Positions 8,193 through 17,528 of a DNA stretch of 50,329 bases are shown piece by piece. The DNA comes from Chrysosporum bergii ANA360D. GTDB taxonomy: Bacteria > Cyanobacteriota > Cyanobacteriia > Cyanobacteriales > Nostocaceae. Location: the NCBI RefSeq assembly GCF_029891735.1, contig NZ_JANQDH010000087.1, positions 1 to 50,329 of the forward strand. Direction: 5' to 3'. Position 1 is the stretch's first letter; each line of letters starts with the position of its first letter. Under the pieces are notes generated by a model. The model was not told the origin of the DNA. It saw nothing but the letters and a program-made list of their open reading frames with translations, and made no database searches. Both the position numbers and the translations under genes were made by a program.

Positions 8193-9620
8193 GTGAGTCA
8201 TGGATTTGATTACGATTTAATTATTATAGGCGCGGGCGTGGGCGGACACGGTGCGGCTCTACACGCGGTTAGCTGTGGACTGAAAACAGCAATTATCGAA
8301 GCTGGGGATATGGGAGGAACCTGTGTTAATCGTGGTTGTATCCCTTCTAAGGCTTTGTTAGCAGCATCTGGACGTGTGCGGGAGTTACGTAATACCCACC
8401 ACCTCAAATCATTAGGGATTCAAATTGATCATGTGGCATTTGACCGCCAAGCGATCGCAGATCATGCTGGCAATTTAGTATCCAAAATTCAAGGGGATTT
8501 AACCAACAGCCTCAAACGTCTAAAAGTTGACATCATCAGGGGTTGGGGGAAAATCGCCGGGAGCCAAAAAGTAACTATTAATAGTGATAGTGGTGAAAAA
8601 ACCATCACTGGTAAAGATATCATTCTCTCCCCCGGTTCAGTACCCTTTGTTCCTCCAGGAATTGAAGTAGACGGCAAAACCGTTTTTACTAGCGACCAAG
8701 GGGTAAAACTACCATCTCTGCCAGAATGGGTGGCAATTATTGGCAGTGGTTACATCGGCTTAGAATTTTCTGATATATACTCGGCTTTGGGCTGCGAAAT
8801 CACCATGATTGAAGCCCTAGACCAATTAATGCCAGGATTCGACCGGGATATTGCTAAACTAGCAGAACGGGTCTTAATTACCCCCCGGGACATTGAAACC
8901 AAAGTAGGCATATACGCCAAAAGAATTATCCCCGGTTCACCAGTGGTAATTGAACTGGCAGATTTTAAAACCAAAAAAGACATTGAGGTAATGGAGGTGG
9001 ACGCTTGCTTAGTAGCCACAGGACGCATCCCCGCCACTAAAAACCTGGGTTTAGAAACTTTAGGTGTGGAACTAGATAGAAGAAATTATATCCCCGTAGA
9101 CGATCGCCTGGCTGTGCTGTCAGCAGGGGAAGTAGTCCCCCATCTGTGGGCAATTGGTGACGCTACCGGCAAAATGATGTTAGCACACGCAGCTTCAGCT
9201 CAAGGCATTGTTGCTGTAGAAAATATTGTGGGGCGATCGCGTGTGGTAGACTATCGCAGTATCCCAGCTGCCGCATTTACTCACCCAGAAGTTAGCTATG
9301 TGGGTTTAACAGAAGCCGCAGCCAAGGAATTGGCACAAGCTGAAGGTTTTACCATTGCCACTAGTAAAAGTTACTTTAAAGGTAACTCTAAAGCCTTGGC
9401 AGAAAATGAAGCCGACGGTATAGCTAAAGTGGTATATCGCCAAGATACTGGTGAAGTTTTAGGTGTGCATATCTTTGGTATGCACGCAGCCGACTTAATT
9501 CACGAAGCATCAGCAGCCATCGCCCATCGTCACGCCGTCCAAGACCTAGCCCATTTAGTACACGCCCATCCCACACTGTCAGAAGTGCTAGATGAAGCCT
9601 ATAAACGAGCCGTGGTTTAA
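8193..9620 (+). CDS. lpdA: Dihydrolipoyl dehydrogenase (E3 subunit)
   Basis: This FAD disulfide oxidoreductase reoxidises lipoamide for the pyruvate dehydrogenase complex and the glycine cleavage system. The 475-residue product shows the FAD loop [10 protein letters not shown], the redox disulfide C44-C49 in [13 protein letters not shown], a second dinucleotide loop GSGYIGLE, and the C-terminal catalytic pair H459-E464 in HAHPTLSE. The start is GTG. Cyanobacterial and plastid E3 proteins share the [10 protein letters not shown] form of the active site. trpC follows on the same strand after a hairpin at 9640-9669. Confidence 0.93.
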   Translation: MSHGFDYDLIIIGAGVGGHGAALHAVSCGLKTAIIEAGDMGGTCVNRGCIPSKALLAASGRVRELRNTHHLKSLGIQIDHVAFDRQAIADHAGNLVSKIQGDLTNSLKRLKVDIIRGWGKIAGSQKVTINSDSGEKTITGKDIILSPGSVPFVPPGIEVDGKTVFTSDQGVKLPSLPEWVAIIGSGYIGLEFSDIYSALGCEITMIEALDQLMPGFDRDIAKLAERVLITPRDIETKVGIYAKRIIPGSPVVIELADFKTKKDIEVMEVDACLVATGRIPATKNLGLETLGVELDRRNYIPVDDRLAVLSAGEVVPHLWAIGDATGKMMLAHAASAQGIVAVENIVGRSRVVDYRSIPAAAFTHPEVSYVGLTEAAAKELAQAEGFTIATSKSYFKGNSKALAENEADGIAKVVYRQDTGEVLGVHIFGMHAADLIHEASAAIAHRHAVQDLAHLVHAHPTLSEVLDEAYKRAVV

Positions 9621-9639
9621 AAAGTAGGAGTGAGCAAAT

Positions 9640-9669
9640 AGAGACTAGGGGGAAAACTTCCCCATCTCT
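9640..9669 (+). terminator. Possible terminator between lpdA and trpC
   Basis: AGAGA...GGGGAA-AAC-TTCCCC...TCTCT forms a two-part stem 20 bases after the lpdA stop codon. The downstream sequence is not T-rich, so termination may be partial. Confidence 0.4.
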
Positions 9670-9694
9670 AGTTACCAGTGTTTAGTCTTTAATT

Positions 9695-10585
9695 ATGCAA
9701 ATTCGCCGTCGTTCTACCAACACTACCATTAATGTCTCTTTTTTGCGCTACCAGTCCGCCTTGCCAGATATGGAACCAAATAACATTTTGGAGGAAATTG
9801 TCTGGCATAAGGAAATTGAGGTGGAGCAAATGCGGGACAGGCGACCTTTGGCACAATTGCAAAAGCAAGCCCTCTCAGCACCGCCAACTCGTGATTTTAT
9901 TGCCGCACTCAGACAAGGTAGAACTAATCCAGCCTTGATTGCTGAAGTTAAAAAAGCTTCTCCTAGTAAGGGTGTTTTCCGTGAAGATTTTGACCCAGTA
10001 GCCATTGCTTCAGCTTATGAAAAAGGCGGTGCTAGTTGTATTTCTGTGTTGACAGATAGCAAGTTTTTTCAAGGCAGTTTTGACAACTTAGCTCAAGTGC
10101 GTGCCACGGTAGATTTACCCTTATTATGTAAGGATTTTATTATCTATCCTTACCAAATGTATTTAGCTCGCCTTCAGGGCGCAGATGCAGTTTTATTAAT
10201 TGCCGCTATTCTCAGCGATCAGGATTTACAATACTTTATCAAAATCACCAAAGCCCTAAACATGACGGCTTTGATTGAAGTTCATAGTTTGGCAGAACTG
10301 GATCGGGTATTGGCTTTAAAGGGTGAATTTTTGGTGGGCATAAATAATCGCAATTTAGAAGATTTTTCTGTTAACCTCCACACAACTTGCCAATTATTAG
10401 CAGCAAGAGGGAGTCAATTACAAGAGCAGAACCTCCTAGTTGTGAGTGAGTCAGGGCTACACACCCCAGAAGATTTGCAGATAGTACAACAAGCAGGAGC
10501 AGCAGCTGTATTGATTGGCGAATCTTTAGTTAAACAACCAGACCCGGGTTCCGCCATCGCTAATCTGTTTAGTAAATTTCTGTAA
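9695..10585 (+). CDS. trpC: Indole-3-glycerol phosphate synthase
   Basis: This TIM-barrel enzyme closes the indole ring in tryptophan synthesis. The 296-residue product has the family blocks [12 protein letters not shown] (catalytic Lys), [19 protein letters not shown] (second catalytic Lys), [20 protein letters not shown] and VSESGLHT. The N-terminal extension [10 protein letters not shown] is usual in cyanobacterial TrpC, so the upstream ATG is preferred over the Met at 9770. It stands alone rather than in a trp operon, as is usual in cyanobacteria. Confidence 0.95.
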   Translation: MQIRRRSTNTTINVSFLRYQSALPDMEPNNILEEIVWHKEIEVEQMRDRRPLAQLQKQALSAPPTRDFIAALRQGRTNPALIAEVKKASPSKGVFREDFDPVAIASAYEKGGASCISVLTDSKFFQGSFDNLAQVRATVDLPLLCKDFIIYPYQMYLARLQGADAVLLIAAILSDQDLQYFIKITKALNMTALIEVHSLAELDRVLALKGEFLVGINNRNLEDFSVNLHTTCQLLAARGSQLQEQNLLVVSESGLHTPEDLQIVQQAGAAAVLIGESLVKQPDPGSAIANLFSKFL

Positions 10586-11048
10586 ATTTTCCTCCCCAAG
10601 TAGGTTAATCAATAACCCCTGATTGAATAACCCCATCAACACTCTTGTAGATAAAACGCGGCTCAACAGGATTTATCCCGTCGTATCCTTAACAAAGGGC
10701 GATGGGTATTCTAAAAGCATTTGTGTTCAGTTACAATCAAAAAAAGCATCCACAAATTGGTGAAAAACCCATAAGATGCCAACTCAACTAGTCACACACC
10801 TAAGTATAATCTTAGTCAAGGTGAGTAGACGAGCTTTGACACTCCCAAGACAATATGATTTATCCAATCATATCGTAAACGCTGCATAGCGTGTCTGATG
10901 ACCGCGTAGCAACATCAGAGAATAGATGTCAAAGATATGCAGGATATAGCAAAGTACTTTGTATGTATATGCAGGTAAATCTAAAATTCACCACATGAAA
11001 AAACTAGCCGCCCACAGATTGAAATTTTATTTGACTTAGGACAAACAT
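10586..11048 (+). promoter_or_regulatory. 463-base gap upstream of the aminotransferase gene, rich in inverted repeats
   Basis: No gene is seen here. The gap holds several perfect inverted repeats: ATATGATT-TATCC-AATCATAT (10854-10874), CGCT-GCAT-AGCG followed by TCTGATG...CATCAGA (about 10880-10920), and the palindrome CAAAGTACTTTG (10950-10961). These are candidates for operators or RNA hairpins in a long 5' leader of the gene starting at 11049. No NtcA-type GTA-N8-TAC site was found. Confidence 0.4.
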
Positions 11049-12200
11049 ATGGACAAGCTCATGCTAATGATTCCTGGTCCCACACCAGTACCAGAAACTG
11101 CATTGTTGGCACTAGCCAAACACCCCATAGGACACCGTACTAGTGAGTTTAGTAACATCATGGCGGAGGTGACAGAAAACCTCAAATGGCTGCATCAAAC
11201 CACAAATGATGTACTAATGCTGAATGTTAGCGGTACAGGGGCAGTGGAAGCAGGAATTATTAACTTTCTCTCTCCGGGCGATCGCGTTTTAGTTGGCTCC
11301 AATGGTAAATTTGGAGAACGCTGGGTAGAAATTAGCCAAGCCTACGGTTTAAACGTGGAAGCCATTACAGCAGAATGGGGTAAACCTTTAGACACAGCCT
11401 TGTTTGCCGAAAAACTGCAAGCAGACACTCAAAAGCAAATCAAAGCTGTAATTATTACCCACAGCGAAACCTCAACAGGGGTGTTGAATGACTTAGAAAC
11501 CATCAACCGCCTAGTTAAAGAACATGGTCAAGCTTTAATTATGGTGGATGCAGTCACCAGCCTGGGTGCATTCAATTTGCCCATAGACACCTGGGGCTTG
11601 GATGTAGTTGCTTCCGGTTCCCAGAAAGGTTACATGATTCCCCCTGGACTAGGTTTTGTTGCGGTTAGCCCCAAAGCTTGGGAAGCTTATAAAACCGCGA
11701 AATTACCAAAATATTACTTAGATTTGGGCAAATATAGCAAATCTACAGCCAAAAATACTACCCCATTCACTCCACCAGTAAACTTGATTGTGGCTTTACA
11801 CACCACTTTACGAATGATGAAAGATGAGGGCTTGGATTCTATATTTACCAGACATCAACGGCTGAAAAATGCTACCCGCGCGGCGGTTAGAGGTTTAAAT
11901 TTACCGTTATTTGCAGCAGATGACTATGCTAGTCCAGCAATTACCGCAGTGTCCCCACAAGGGATTGAATCGGATAAAATTCGCTCATTAATGAATAAGC
12001 GCTTTGACATTGCTCTAGCAGGGGGTCAAGACCATCTGAAAAACAAAATTTTCCGCATTGGTCACTTGGGCTTTGTCAGCGATCGCGATATTCTCAGCTG
12101 TATAGCAGCTTTAGAAGTTACTCTCACCGAACTCGGTCACGAAAACTTTACCCCCGGTGCTGGTGTAGCAGCAGCAGCTAAAATATTCAATCATTCCTGA
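11049..12200 (+). CDS. Alanine/serine-glyoxylate aminotransferase family protein
   Basis: This is a class V PLP aminotransferase of 383 residues. Cyanobacterial versions have often been labelled soluble hydrogenase 42 kDa subunit, a historical misnomer. Motifs are the N-terminal IPGPTPVP, SGTGAVEAG (cofactor phosphate), the aspartate in IMVDAVTSLG, and the PLP lysine K193 in SGSQKGYM. The likely role is transamination of glyoxylate with alanine or serine in photorespiratory carbon recovery. It has an AGGA ribosome-binding site 10 bases upstream and a bidirectional terminator downstream. Confidence 0.88.
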   Translation: MDKLMLMIPGPTPVPETALLALAKHPIGHRTSEFSNIMAEVTENLKWLHQTTNDVLMLNVSGTGAVEAGIINFLSPGDRVLVGSNGKFGERWVEISQAYGLNVEAITAEWGKPLDTALFAEKLQADTQKQIKAVIITHSETSTGVLNDLETINRLVKEHGQALIMVDAVTSLGAFNLPIDTWGLDVVASGSQKGYMIPPGLGFVAVSPKAWEAYKTAKLPKYYLDLGKYSKSTAKNTTPFTPPVNLIVALHTTLRMMKDEGLDSIFTRHQRLKNATRAAVRGLNLPLFAADDYASPAITAVSPQGIESDKIRSLMNKRFDIALAGGQDHLKNKIFRIGHLGFVSDRDILSCIAALEVTLTELGHENFTPGAGVAAAAKIFNHS

Positions 12201-12225
12201 GTATAATTGACCTCTCCCCCAAACC

Positions 12226-12256
12226 ACAAAAGGCTCTCAGGAGCTTTTTGTGTCTT
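12226..12256. terminator. Bidirectional terminator
   Basis: ACAAAAGGCTC-TCAG-GAGCTTTTTGT forms an 11-base stem with one G-T pair, followed by CTTTTT on the plus strand and preceded by A-rich sequence. It sits between the convergent aminotransferase and kinase genes and can serve both. Confidence 0.75.
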
Positions 12257-12281
12257 TTTCCACACCAATCTCCTTAATCCC

Positions 12282-13898
12282 TCATCCAAAGAACACTCGT
12301 TTACCATTGGGGCGTATTGTCCTCCAGTTGGTTTTCGCTAACGCTAACTGCTGATCAGAAATCTTAGCACCTGTGAGATTAGCGCCACACAAATTAGCAC
12401 CTCGGATATTGGCACTGTTAAAATGAGCATGGCTAAGGTCTGCGCCGCGCAGGTCTGCTCCCTCTAAATCAGCATTGTGGAAGTAAGATTTACTGACATT
12501 AGCGTTTCTCAAATTTACTCGGTTGAGATTAGCTCTAGTAAAGTCGCTATCATGAAGATTAGCGCCTTGGAGATTAGTGCTTTGCAGTTGAGCAGAATGA
12601 AAATTTGTTTCTGATAAATCAACACCTTGTAACTTGAGGAAACTTAAATTATGCAGAGCAAAATCTCTTCTTCCCTTCAGATAAGCTGTTAATAAAGTTT
12701 GGGCATTTATTTTGCGCGCTTGAGTATTCTTATACTGTGAAGTAGTATTACTGTTAGTACTTAAATTGGCTGATTTATCTGCGCTAGACAACTGATCGAC
12801 TTCTCCAGACTCTGACTTAGCTCGTCTAGCTCGAATTGCTGATGCTATTTGTCCTACATTTTCTCCCCCAGTGGAACCAGCAGAAGGGTTGTTAGACAAA
12901 GTAGTAGAATTTCTAGTGGAGTTTTGCCGACGGTTATATTTAGGCTGCTCAACAGTATTATGAGGTTTAACTAGCAAACTCTGGGCTAAACTTTCTAAAT
13001 AGGGTTCCATGTCTAAGGCTTTTAGCACTTCTTGTGCTGACTGGTAGCGATTGCGTACTGACACATCCAACATTTTCCGCAGGACATTGATCAAGTTATC
13101 GCTCACCTGTACCAAAGGCTCCCACACAATCTCTCCTGTTTTCGGATTGTAACCTAAATCTTTGGGAGTTTTACCGCTTAACAAGTAAATACAAGTGACC
13201 CCCAAGGCGTATATATCACTAGAGTAAACTGGACGCATGGCCATTTGCTCTGGAGGTGCAAAACCAGGAGTACCGATGGAGTAGGCTGTTAATGCTGTTT
13301 GTCCCGTTTGACTGATGGTGGGTTGTCTGACTTGATCTTTCACCGCACCAAAATCAATCAGCACCATTCTTCCATCTAGAGACCTACGAATTAAATTGGC
13401 TGGTTTGATATCACGGTGAATAACTTTCTGCTTGTGGATGTATTGCAACAACGGTAAAAGTTCGCTCAAAAATTGTTTGACTCCAGCCTCGCTAAAAACG
13501 CCATTCACCTTAACCTCGTGTTCCAAAGTCCAACCACTGATATATTCTTGAATTAAAAAGAATTGTTCTTCCTCTTCAAAATAATCAAGTAACCTTGGTA
13601 TTTGGGGATGATTACCAATCTTACCCAGGGTTTTGGCCTCCCGGGCAAATAACTCTCGCGCCATTTTTAAAACATCTGGTGTGGTCGTTGAAGGACGTAG
13701 CTGCTTAATCACGCAACTCGGTTCTCCCGGTAATGTTTGATCCTTAGCTAAGAATGTTGCTCCGAAGCCACCTTTACCTAATGGTTTAACTACCCGATAG
13801 CGATCGCGTAATACTAATGGAGAGCCACATGACTGACACTTGGTGCTGTCTGCCACATTTTTGGGATTGGTACAAGTAGGATTTAAGCAATAGCTCAT
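12282..13898 (-). CDS. Ser/Thr protein kinase with zinc ribbon and pentapeptide repeats (SpkB-like)
   Basis: The 538-residue product starts with a four-cysteine zinc ribbon (C4, C9, C22, C25). The kinase domain (about 34-300) has G-loop GKGGFG 41-46, K65 in VIKQL, HRD at 161-163 with K165 and N168, DFG at 182-184, and a GTPGFAPPEQ activation segment. A Ser/Asn-rich linker (about 315-400) follows, then about 16 pentapeptide repeats of A(D/N)LXX type (about 425-515). The architecture matches SpkB of Synechocystis, linked to oxidative stress, but orthology cannot be proven here. All catalytic residues are present, so it should be active. No cognate partner gene is adjacent. Confidence 0.9.
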   Translation of the reverse strand: MSYCLNPTCTNPKNVADSTKCQSCGSPLVLRDRYRVVKPLGKGGFGATFLAKDQTLPGEPSCVIKQLRPSTTTPDVLKMARELFAREAKTLGKIGNHPQIPRLLDYFEEEEQFFLIQEYISGWTLEHEVKVNGVFSEAGVKQFLSELLPLLQYIHKQKVIHRDIKPANLIRRSLDGRMVLIDFGAVKDQVRQPTISQTGQTALTAYSIGTPGFAPPEQMAMRPVYSSDIYALGVTCIYLLSGKTPKDLGYNPKTGEIVWEPLVQVSDNLINVLRKMLDVSVRNRYQSAQEVLKALDMEPYLESLAQSLLVKPHNTVEQPKYNRRQNSTRNSTTLSNNPSAGSTGGENVGQIASAIRARRAKSESGEVDQLSSADKSANLSTNSNTTSQYKNTQARKINAQTLLTAYLKGRRDFALHNLSFLKLQGVDLSETNFHSAQLQSTNLQGANLHDSDFTRANLNRVNLRNANVSKSYFHNADLEGADLRGADLSHAHFNSANIRGANLCGANLTGAKISDQQLALAKTNWRTIRPNGKRVFFG

Positions 13899-14123
13899 GC
13901 GCTGTCAACTCGCTGCACGAATAACGACTGGAATAGTTACACTCTCTTTTAGTTATTAAAACTTACAATTAACTCTGACTAGATGATTTTGCGGAAAACT
14001 CAATTTTCTTAACAATTCCTCCAGTTACCTGTATATTTTTGGTTAATTATATTCTACTTGTTATTTTTAATTCTGGCAAATAGGTTATGACAGTATCGAC
14101 CACTTACCTACGCATTCACATCA

Positions 14124-14204
14124 TATATAGCGAACTTTGCCCAATTGAGGTACATCATGAGCGGGCAATACTTGGATATCACGTGTTTAAGGAATACTAT
14201 ATAT
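14124..14204 (+). repeat. Short degenerate copy of the GAGGTAC dispersed repeat
   Basis: The left end (TATAGCGAACTTTGCCCAAT, then GAGGTACATCAT) matches the left end of the 27629-27756 copy. The right end (TATCACGTGTTTAAGGAATA, then CTATATA) matches its right end. The middle is cut down to about 20 bases. It stops 6 bases before the metallothionein operator. Confidence 0.6.
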
Positions 14205-14210
14205 AATACT

Positions 14211-14255
14211 TGAACAACTGTTCAGATGTTATAATTTTATTATAAATAATGGAGA
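14211..14255 (+). promoter_or_regulatory. SmtB/ArsR-type operator, promoter and ribosome-binding site of the metallothionein gene
   Basis: TGAACA-AC-TGTTCA (14211-14224) is a perfect 6-2-6 inverted repeat of the kind bound by SmtB-family Zn sensors, followed by AGATGTT as in known smt operators. A TATAAT -10 box lies at 14230-14235, so a bound repressor would block RNA polymerase. GGAGA (14251-14255) is a strong ribosome-binding site 5 bases before the ATG. No smtB-like regulator gene is adjacent, so the repressor must act from elsewhere. Confidence 0.7.
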
Positions 14256-14260
14256 GAAAT

Positions 14261-14422
14261 ATGACAACTGTAACCGAAATGAAATGCGCCTGCCCTAGTT
14301 GCTTGTGTATCGTTACACTTGAGGATGCCATCAGTAAAGAGGGTAAATACTATTGTTCTGAAGGCTGTGCTGAAGGACATAAAACACTCAAAGGCTGTGG
14401 ACATCATGGATGCGAGTGTTAA
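14261..14422 (+). CDS. smtA: Metallothionein, SmtA/BmtA family
   Basis: The 53-residue, cysteine-rich protein binds zinc (and cadmium or copper) in the cytoplasm. I see nine Cys and three His: CACPSCLC near the start, YYCSEGCAEGH in the middle, and GCGHHGCEC at the end. The order and the central YYCSEGCA block closely follow Synechococcus SmtA, whose fold combines a Zn4 cluster with a zinc-finger-like part. The gene has its own SmtB-type operator and a strong ribosome-binding site just upstream. It is monocistronic, between a kinase gene and hemL, with no smtB divergent to it. Confidence 0.93.
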   Translation: MTTVTEMKCACPSCLCIVTLEDAISKEGKYYCSEGCAEGHKTLKGCGHHGCEC

Positions 14423-14493
14423 ATTTGACTAACGTATCTTGAGTGCTGAGTACAACAGATATCACCATTAACCCAGCACTCAGTCATCAGCAC

Positions 14494-15792
14494 TTACAAA
14501 GTAGATAGCACTTCCCGTGCCGCAGTCAAAGTCTCCTGAATATCAGCTTCAGTATGAGCCAAAGAGGTAAAACCTGCCTCAAACTGAGAAGGTGCTAAAT
14601 AAACACCGCGGTCTAACATCCCGCGATGAAAACGACCAAATTTAGCCATATCTGACCTTTTGGCATCTTCGTAGTTATGAACTGGTCCAGAGGTGAAAAA
14701 TAAGCCAAACATGGCGCTGATGTTGCCACCACAAGCGGGGTGTCCAGTGTCTTGGGCAATTTGCAGTAACCCATCTGCCAGCTGACGAGTAATTTGCTCA
14801 AGATACTCATAAGTACCAGGTCGTTGCAGCAGTTCCAGGGTTTTAATCCCAGCTGTCATCGCCAAAGGATTACCCGAAAGAGTCCCCGCTTGATACACAG
14901 GACCTGCCGGGGCAATCATAGACATAATATCCCGACGACCCCCGTAGGCTCCCACAGGCAACCCACCGCCAATCACCTTGCCCAAAGTTGTTAGATCCGG
15001 TGTCACACCAAATTTTTCCTGAGCGCCGCCATAGGCAATGCGAAAACCAGTCATCACCTCATCAAAGACTAGTAAAGCCCCATGTTCATGGGTAAGTTCC
15101 CGTAAACCTTCCAGAAAACCAGCATCCGGAGTAATAAACCCAGCATTGCCAACCACAGGCTCTAGAATCACACCGGCGATTTCGTCCCGGTTTTCTGCAA
15201 ATAAGGCTTTGACAGCTTCCAGGTCATTGTAGGGAGCGGTGAGAGTATGGCTAGTTGCTGACTTAGGTACTCCTGGGGAATCGGGTAATCCTAGTGTGGC
15301 TACGCCAGAACCAGCTTTGACTAGAAACATATCGGCGTGACCGTGGTAGCAGCCTTCAAACTTGATGATTTTCTCTCTGTTGGTGAAAGCCCGCATTAAC
15401 CTTAACACTGCCATACAAGCTTCCGTGCCTGAATTGACAAATCTGACCATTTCAATACTGGGAACAGCATCAATGACCATTTCTGCCAGTAAGTTTTCCA
15501 GCACTGAAGGAGCGCCAAAGCTTGTACCTTTTTCCAAGGCTTCATGAAGGGCTGCAATTACTTCTGGATGGGCATGACCACAAATCGCCGGACCCCAAGT
15601 ACCGACATAATCTATATATTGGTTGCCATCCACATCCCAAATATAGGAGTTCTTAACACGGTCAAAAACAATGGGTTGTCCGCCAACTGATTTGAAAGCA
15701 CGCACAGGAGAGCTAACCCCTCCTGGCATGAGATTTTGGGCTGCCGCAAAGATTTCTTGTGATTTTGTGGTTTTAATAGTGGTGTTTACCAA
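14494..15792 (-). CDS. hemL: Glutamate-1-semialdehyde 2,1-aminomutase
   Basis: This PLP enzyme turns glutamate-1-semialdehyde into 5-aminolevulinate, the first common precursor of haem, chlorophyll and bilins. Its 432 residues are the usual length. Motifs are [43 protein letters not shown], and the PLP lysine K272 in [13 protein letters not shown]. It is a single gene divergent from hisIE. Nothing looks unusual. Confidence 0.96.
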   Translation of the reverse strand: MVNTTIKTTKSQEIFAAAQNLMPGGVSSPVRAFKSVGGQPIVFDRVKNSYIWDVDGNQYIDYVGTWGPAICGHAHPEVIAALHEALEKGTSFGAPSVLENLLAEMVIDAVPSIEMVRFVNSGTEACMAVLRLMRAFTNREKIIKFEGCYHGHADMFLVKAGSGVATLGLPDSPGVPKSATSHTLTAPYNDLEAVKALFAENRDEIAGVILEPVVGNAGFITPDAGFLEGLRELTHEHGALLVFDEVMTGFRIAYGGAQEKFGVTPDLTTLGKVIGGGLPVGAYGGRRDIMSMIAPAGPVYQAGTLSGNPLAMTAGIKTLELLQRPGTYEYLEQITRQLADGLLQIAQDTGHPACGGNISAMFGLFFTSGPVHNYEDAKRSDMAKFGRFHRGMLDRGVYLAPSQFEAGFTSLAHTEADIQETLTAAREVLSTL

Positions 15793-15979
15793 GGCTCTCT
15801 CCTAAATAACGATAAATAAAAAGGTCTATCTGAGGATATGGTGAAAAACTGTTTAGAAATTCTACCTTATAAAGTTATCCTAACTAGAAAAACAACCCAT
15901 GAAGATGGTTGTCCATGGAAATGTTGGCTCCTTGCCCTGCTCAAAATGGTATCGTGAATCTATAATTATCAGATTTAAT

Positions 15980-16630
15980 ATGTCTTCTACTAATCCCCAT
16001 TCACCATCACACTCCATTCCTGTTGATCAGATTTGCTACGATGAACGAGGCTTAGTGCCGACAATTATCCAAGATTATCTAGATGGTACTGTCTTAATGA
16101 TGGCTTGGATGAATCAAGAATCCTTAAAAAAAACCTTAGACACTGGGGAAACTTGGTTTTGGAGTCGTTCCCGCCGGGAATTATGGCATAAAGGCGCGAC
16201 TTCTGGACATATTCAAAAAGTGCGGAGTGTCCGTTATGACTGTGATAGTGATGCCCTGCTGATAGGGGTCGAGCAAGTGGGAGATATTGCCTGTCACACT
16301 GGTGAACGTAGCTGTTTTCATCAAGTAGAGGGGGCAATTGTTGCACCCCCAGGGGATACATTATCTCAACTCTTTCAAGTCATATGCCATCGCCGTGAGC
16401 ATCCCGTGGCCAGTTCTTACACCTGTAAGTTATTGGCTGGTGGCGATAACAAAATTTTAAAAAAGATCGGCGAGGAAAGTGCTGAAGTAGTCATGGCCTT
16501 TAAGGACGATGATCCAGAGTCCATAGCTGGTGAAGTTGCCGATCTACTTTACCATACATTGGTGGCTTTAGCTCATCACCAAGTAGACATAAAGTCAGTA
16601 TATCGCCAATTACAAGAGCGTCGCCGCTAG
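15980..16630 (+). CDS. hisIE: Bifunctional phosphoribosyl-AMP cyclohydrolase / phosphoribosyl-ATP diphosphatase
   Basis: This enzyme carries out steps 2 and 3 of histidine synthesis. The HisI domain (about 15-115) has [26 protein letters not shown] and the metal site motifs CDSDALL and [13 protein letters not shown]. The HisE domain (about 125-216) has [16 protein letters not shown] and [11 protein letters not shown]. The frame is open back to an ATG at 15899, but the Met at 15980 gives the usual 216 residues and I take it as the start. The fused form is common in cyanobacteria. Confidence 0.93.
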   Translation: MSSTNPHSPSHSIPVDQICYDERGLVPTIIQDYLDGTVLMMAWMNQESLKKTLDTGETWFWSRSRRELWHKGATSGHIQKVRSVRYDCDSDALLIGVEQVGDIACHTGERSCFHQVEGAIVAPPGDTLSQLFQVICHRREHPVASSYTCKLLAGGDNKILKKIGEESAEVVMAFKDDDPESIAGEVADLLYHTLVALAHHQVDIKSVYRQLQERRR

Positions 16631-17088
16631 AAGTAGAAGGATTGATATTTTTGTAATTCTTATCATTACCTGAAATTTTCCTCACCCATTCCACAGCTTT
16701 TCCACAGGTATTTTAGTAGTTTTCCACAGATGTTGTACGAGGTAATAGGCACTTGCCGTTTTACTGGGGATTTTTGAGCAACAATAGCCATGAGCCTATG
16801 CCACTGAGTTTGTGTTAAGTTCAGTAACAAAAAAGTGGCTATAATATTGATTATTGGGTCAAGGTTTGTTTTTCATTCGGTTGAATTTAACATTTCGCAG
16901 CATTGACAAACCCACCCCCTCTTGGCGCACAATGATTCGACTAGCTTTTGATAGTCTGTTCAACCACTGACAGCAAAAATCACCTTAGACCCTGATATAG
17001 ATTGTCAGGTAACTCCAGGACTATGTAAAGCCAATCCTCCTTAAAAGCAACTTGTCTCTCTTGATTTACCTCAGAGAAGGAAAAACTC
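16631..17088. other. 458-base gap with a cluster of DnaA-box-like sites
   Basis: No gene is seen. Two perfect TTTTCCACA motifs (16698-16706 and 16720-16728) are spaced exactly 22 bases apart on the same face of the helix, and a related CATTCCACA lies at 16687-16695. TTTTCCACA is the DnaA box reported for cyanobacterial replication origins. No dnaA or dnaN is nearby and no further boxes were found, so this is more likely a DnaA-regulated or DnaA-titrating site than oriC. The right end carries an AGAAGGA ribosome-binding site for the next gene. Confidence 0.45.
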
Positions 17089-17319
17089 ATGAACGCAACA
17101 GTTAGTATTTTTACGGAAATCCCAGAAACACTACATGAATCACTTAAAAACTACCTAGAAACACACCCGGATTGGGATCAAAACCGAGTCCTCACAGCCG
17201 CATTGTCCTTGTTTTTACTGCAAAATGGAGAGAGCGATCGCCGGGCTGCAAGAGTATATTTAGAAACTTTATTTCATCTCACCCCCCCAGGAGACTCCCA
17301 TTACACGGGTAAGGGTTGA
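17089..17319 (+). CDS. DUF2811 family small protein
   Basis: The 76-residue product has the family start MNATVSIFTEIPETLHESL, followed by LETHPDWDQNRV, ALSLFLLQNG and the end motif RRAARVYLETLF. I recognise this as the cyanobacterial DUF2811. Its helix-turn-helix-like pattern resembles small ribbon-helix-helix proteins, but no function is known. The start has a good AGAAGGA ribosome-binding site and the gene is followed by a strong terminator hairpin. Confidence 0.8.
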   Translation: MNATVSIFTEIPETLHESLKNYLETHPDWDQNRVLTAALSLFLLQNGESDRRAARVYLETLFHLTPPGDSHYTGKG

Positions 17320-17386
17320 GGTGAAAGGACTTAGCCCAGCGCCAACCATAGCTTATTGATTGATTATTCTTGTTGTTATTAACCAT

Positions 17387-17409
17387 GGGCACGGTAACCG
17401 TGCCCTTTT
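17387..17409 (+). terminator. Strong intrinsic terminator
   Basis: GGGCACGGT-A-ACCGTGCCC is a perfect 9-base inverted repeat followed directly by TTTT. It ends the DUF2811 transcription unit and lies before the convergent response regulator gene. Confidence 0.8.
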
Positions 17410-17528
17410 GATGGATGTTGATTACAGCTAGCAAGGGATAAATTTAAAATTCAAAATTTAAAACTGTTACACACAGGAAACTTTTATGGTGCAGATGTAT
17501 TAGACCCAAAAGACTAATAACATTCCCA

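Larger units (their letters stand above)
13899..14260 (+). promoter_or_regulatory. Gap between kinase and metallothionein genes
   Basis: The first 220 bases are AT-rich with no feature I can name; they contain the kinase promoter on the minus strand. A degenerate copy of the dispersed repeat fills 14124-14204, and the metallothionein operator and promoter fill the rest. Confidence 0.5.

Noticed and set aside
16631-17088. Replication origin
   Set aside because: Only two exact DnaA boxes, no dnaA/dnaN, and no clear AT-rich unwinding block; kept only as a DnaA-box cluster.
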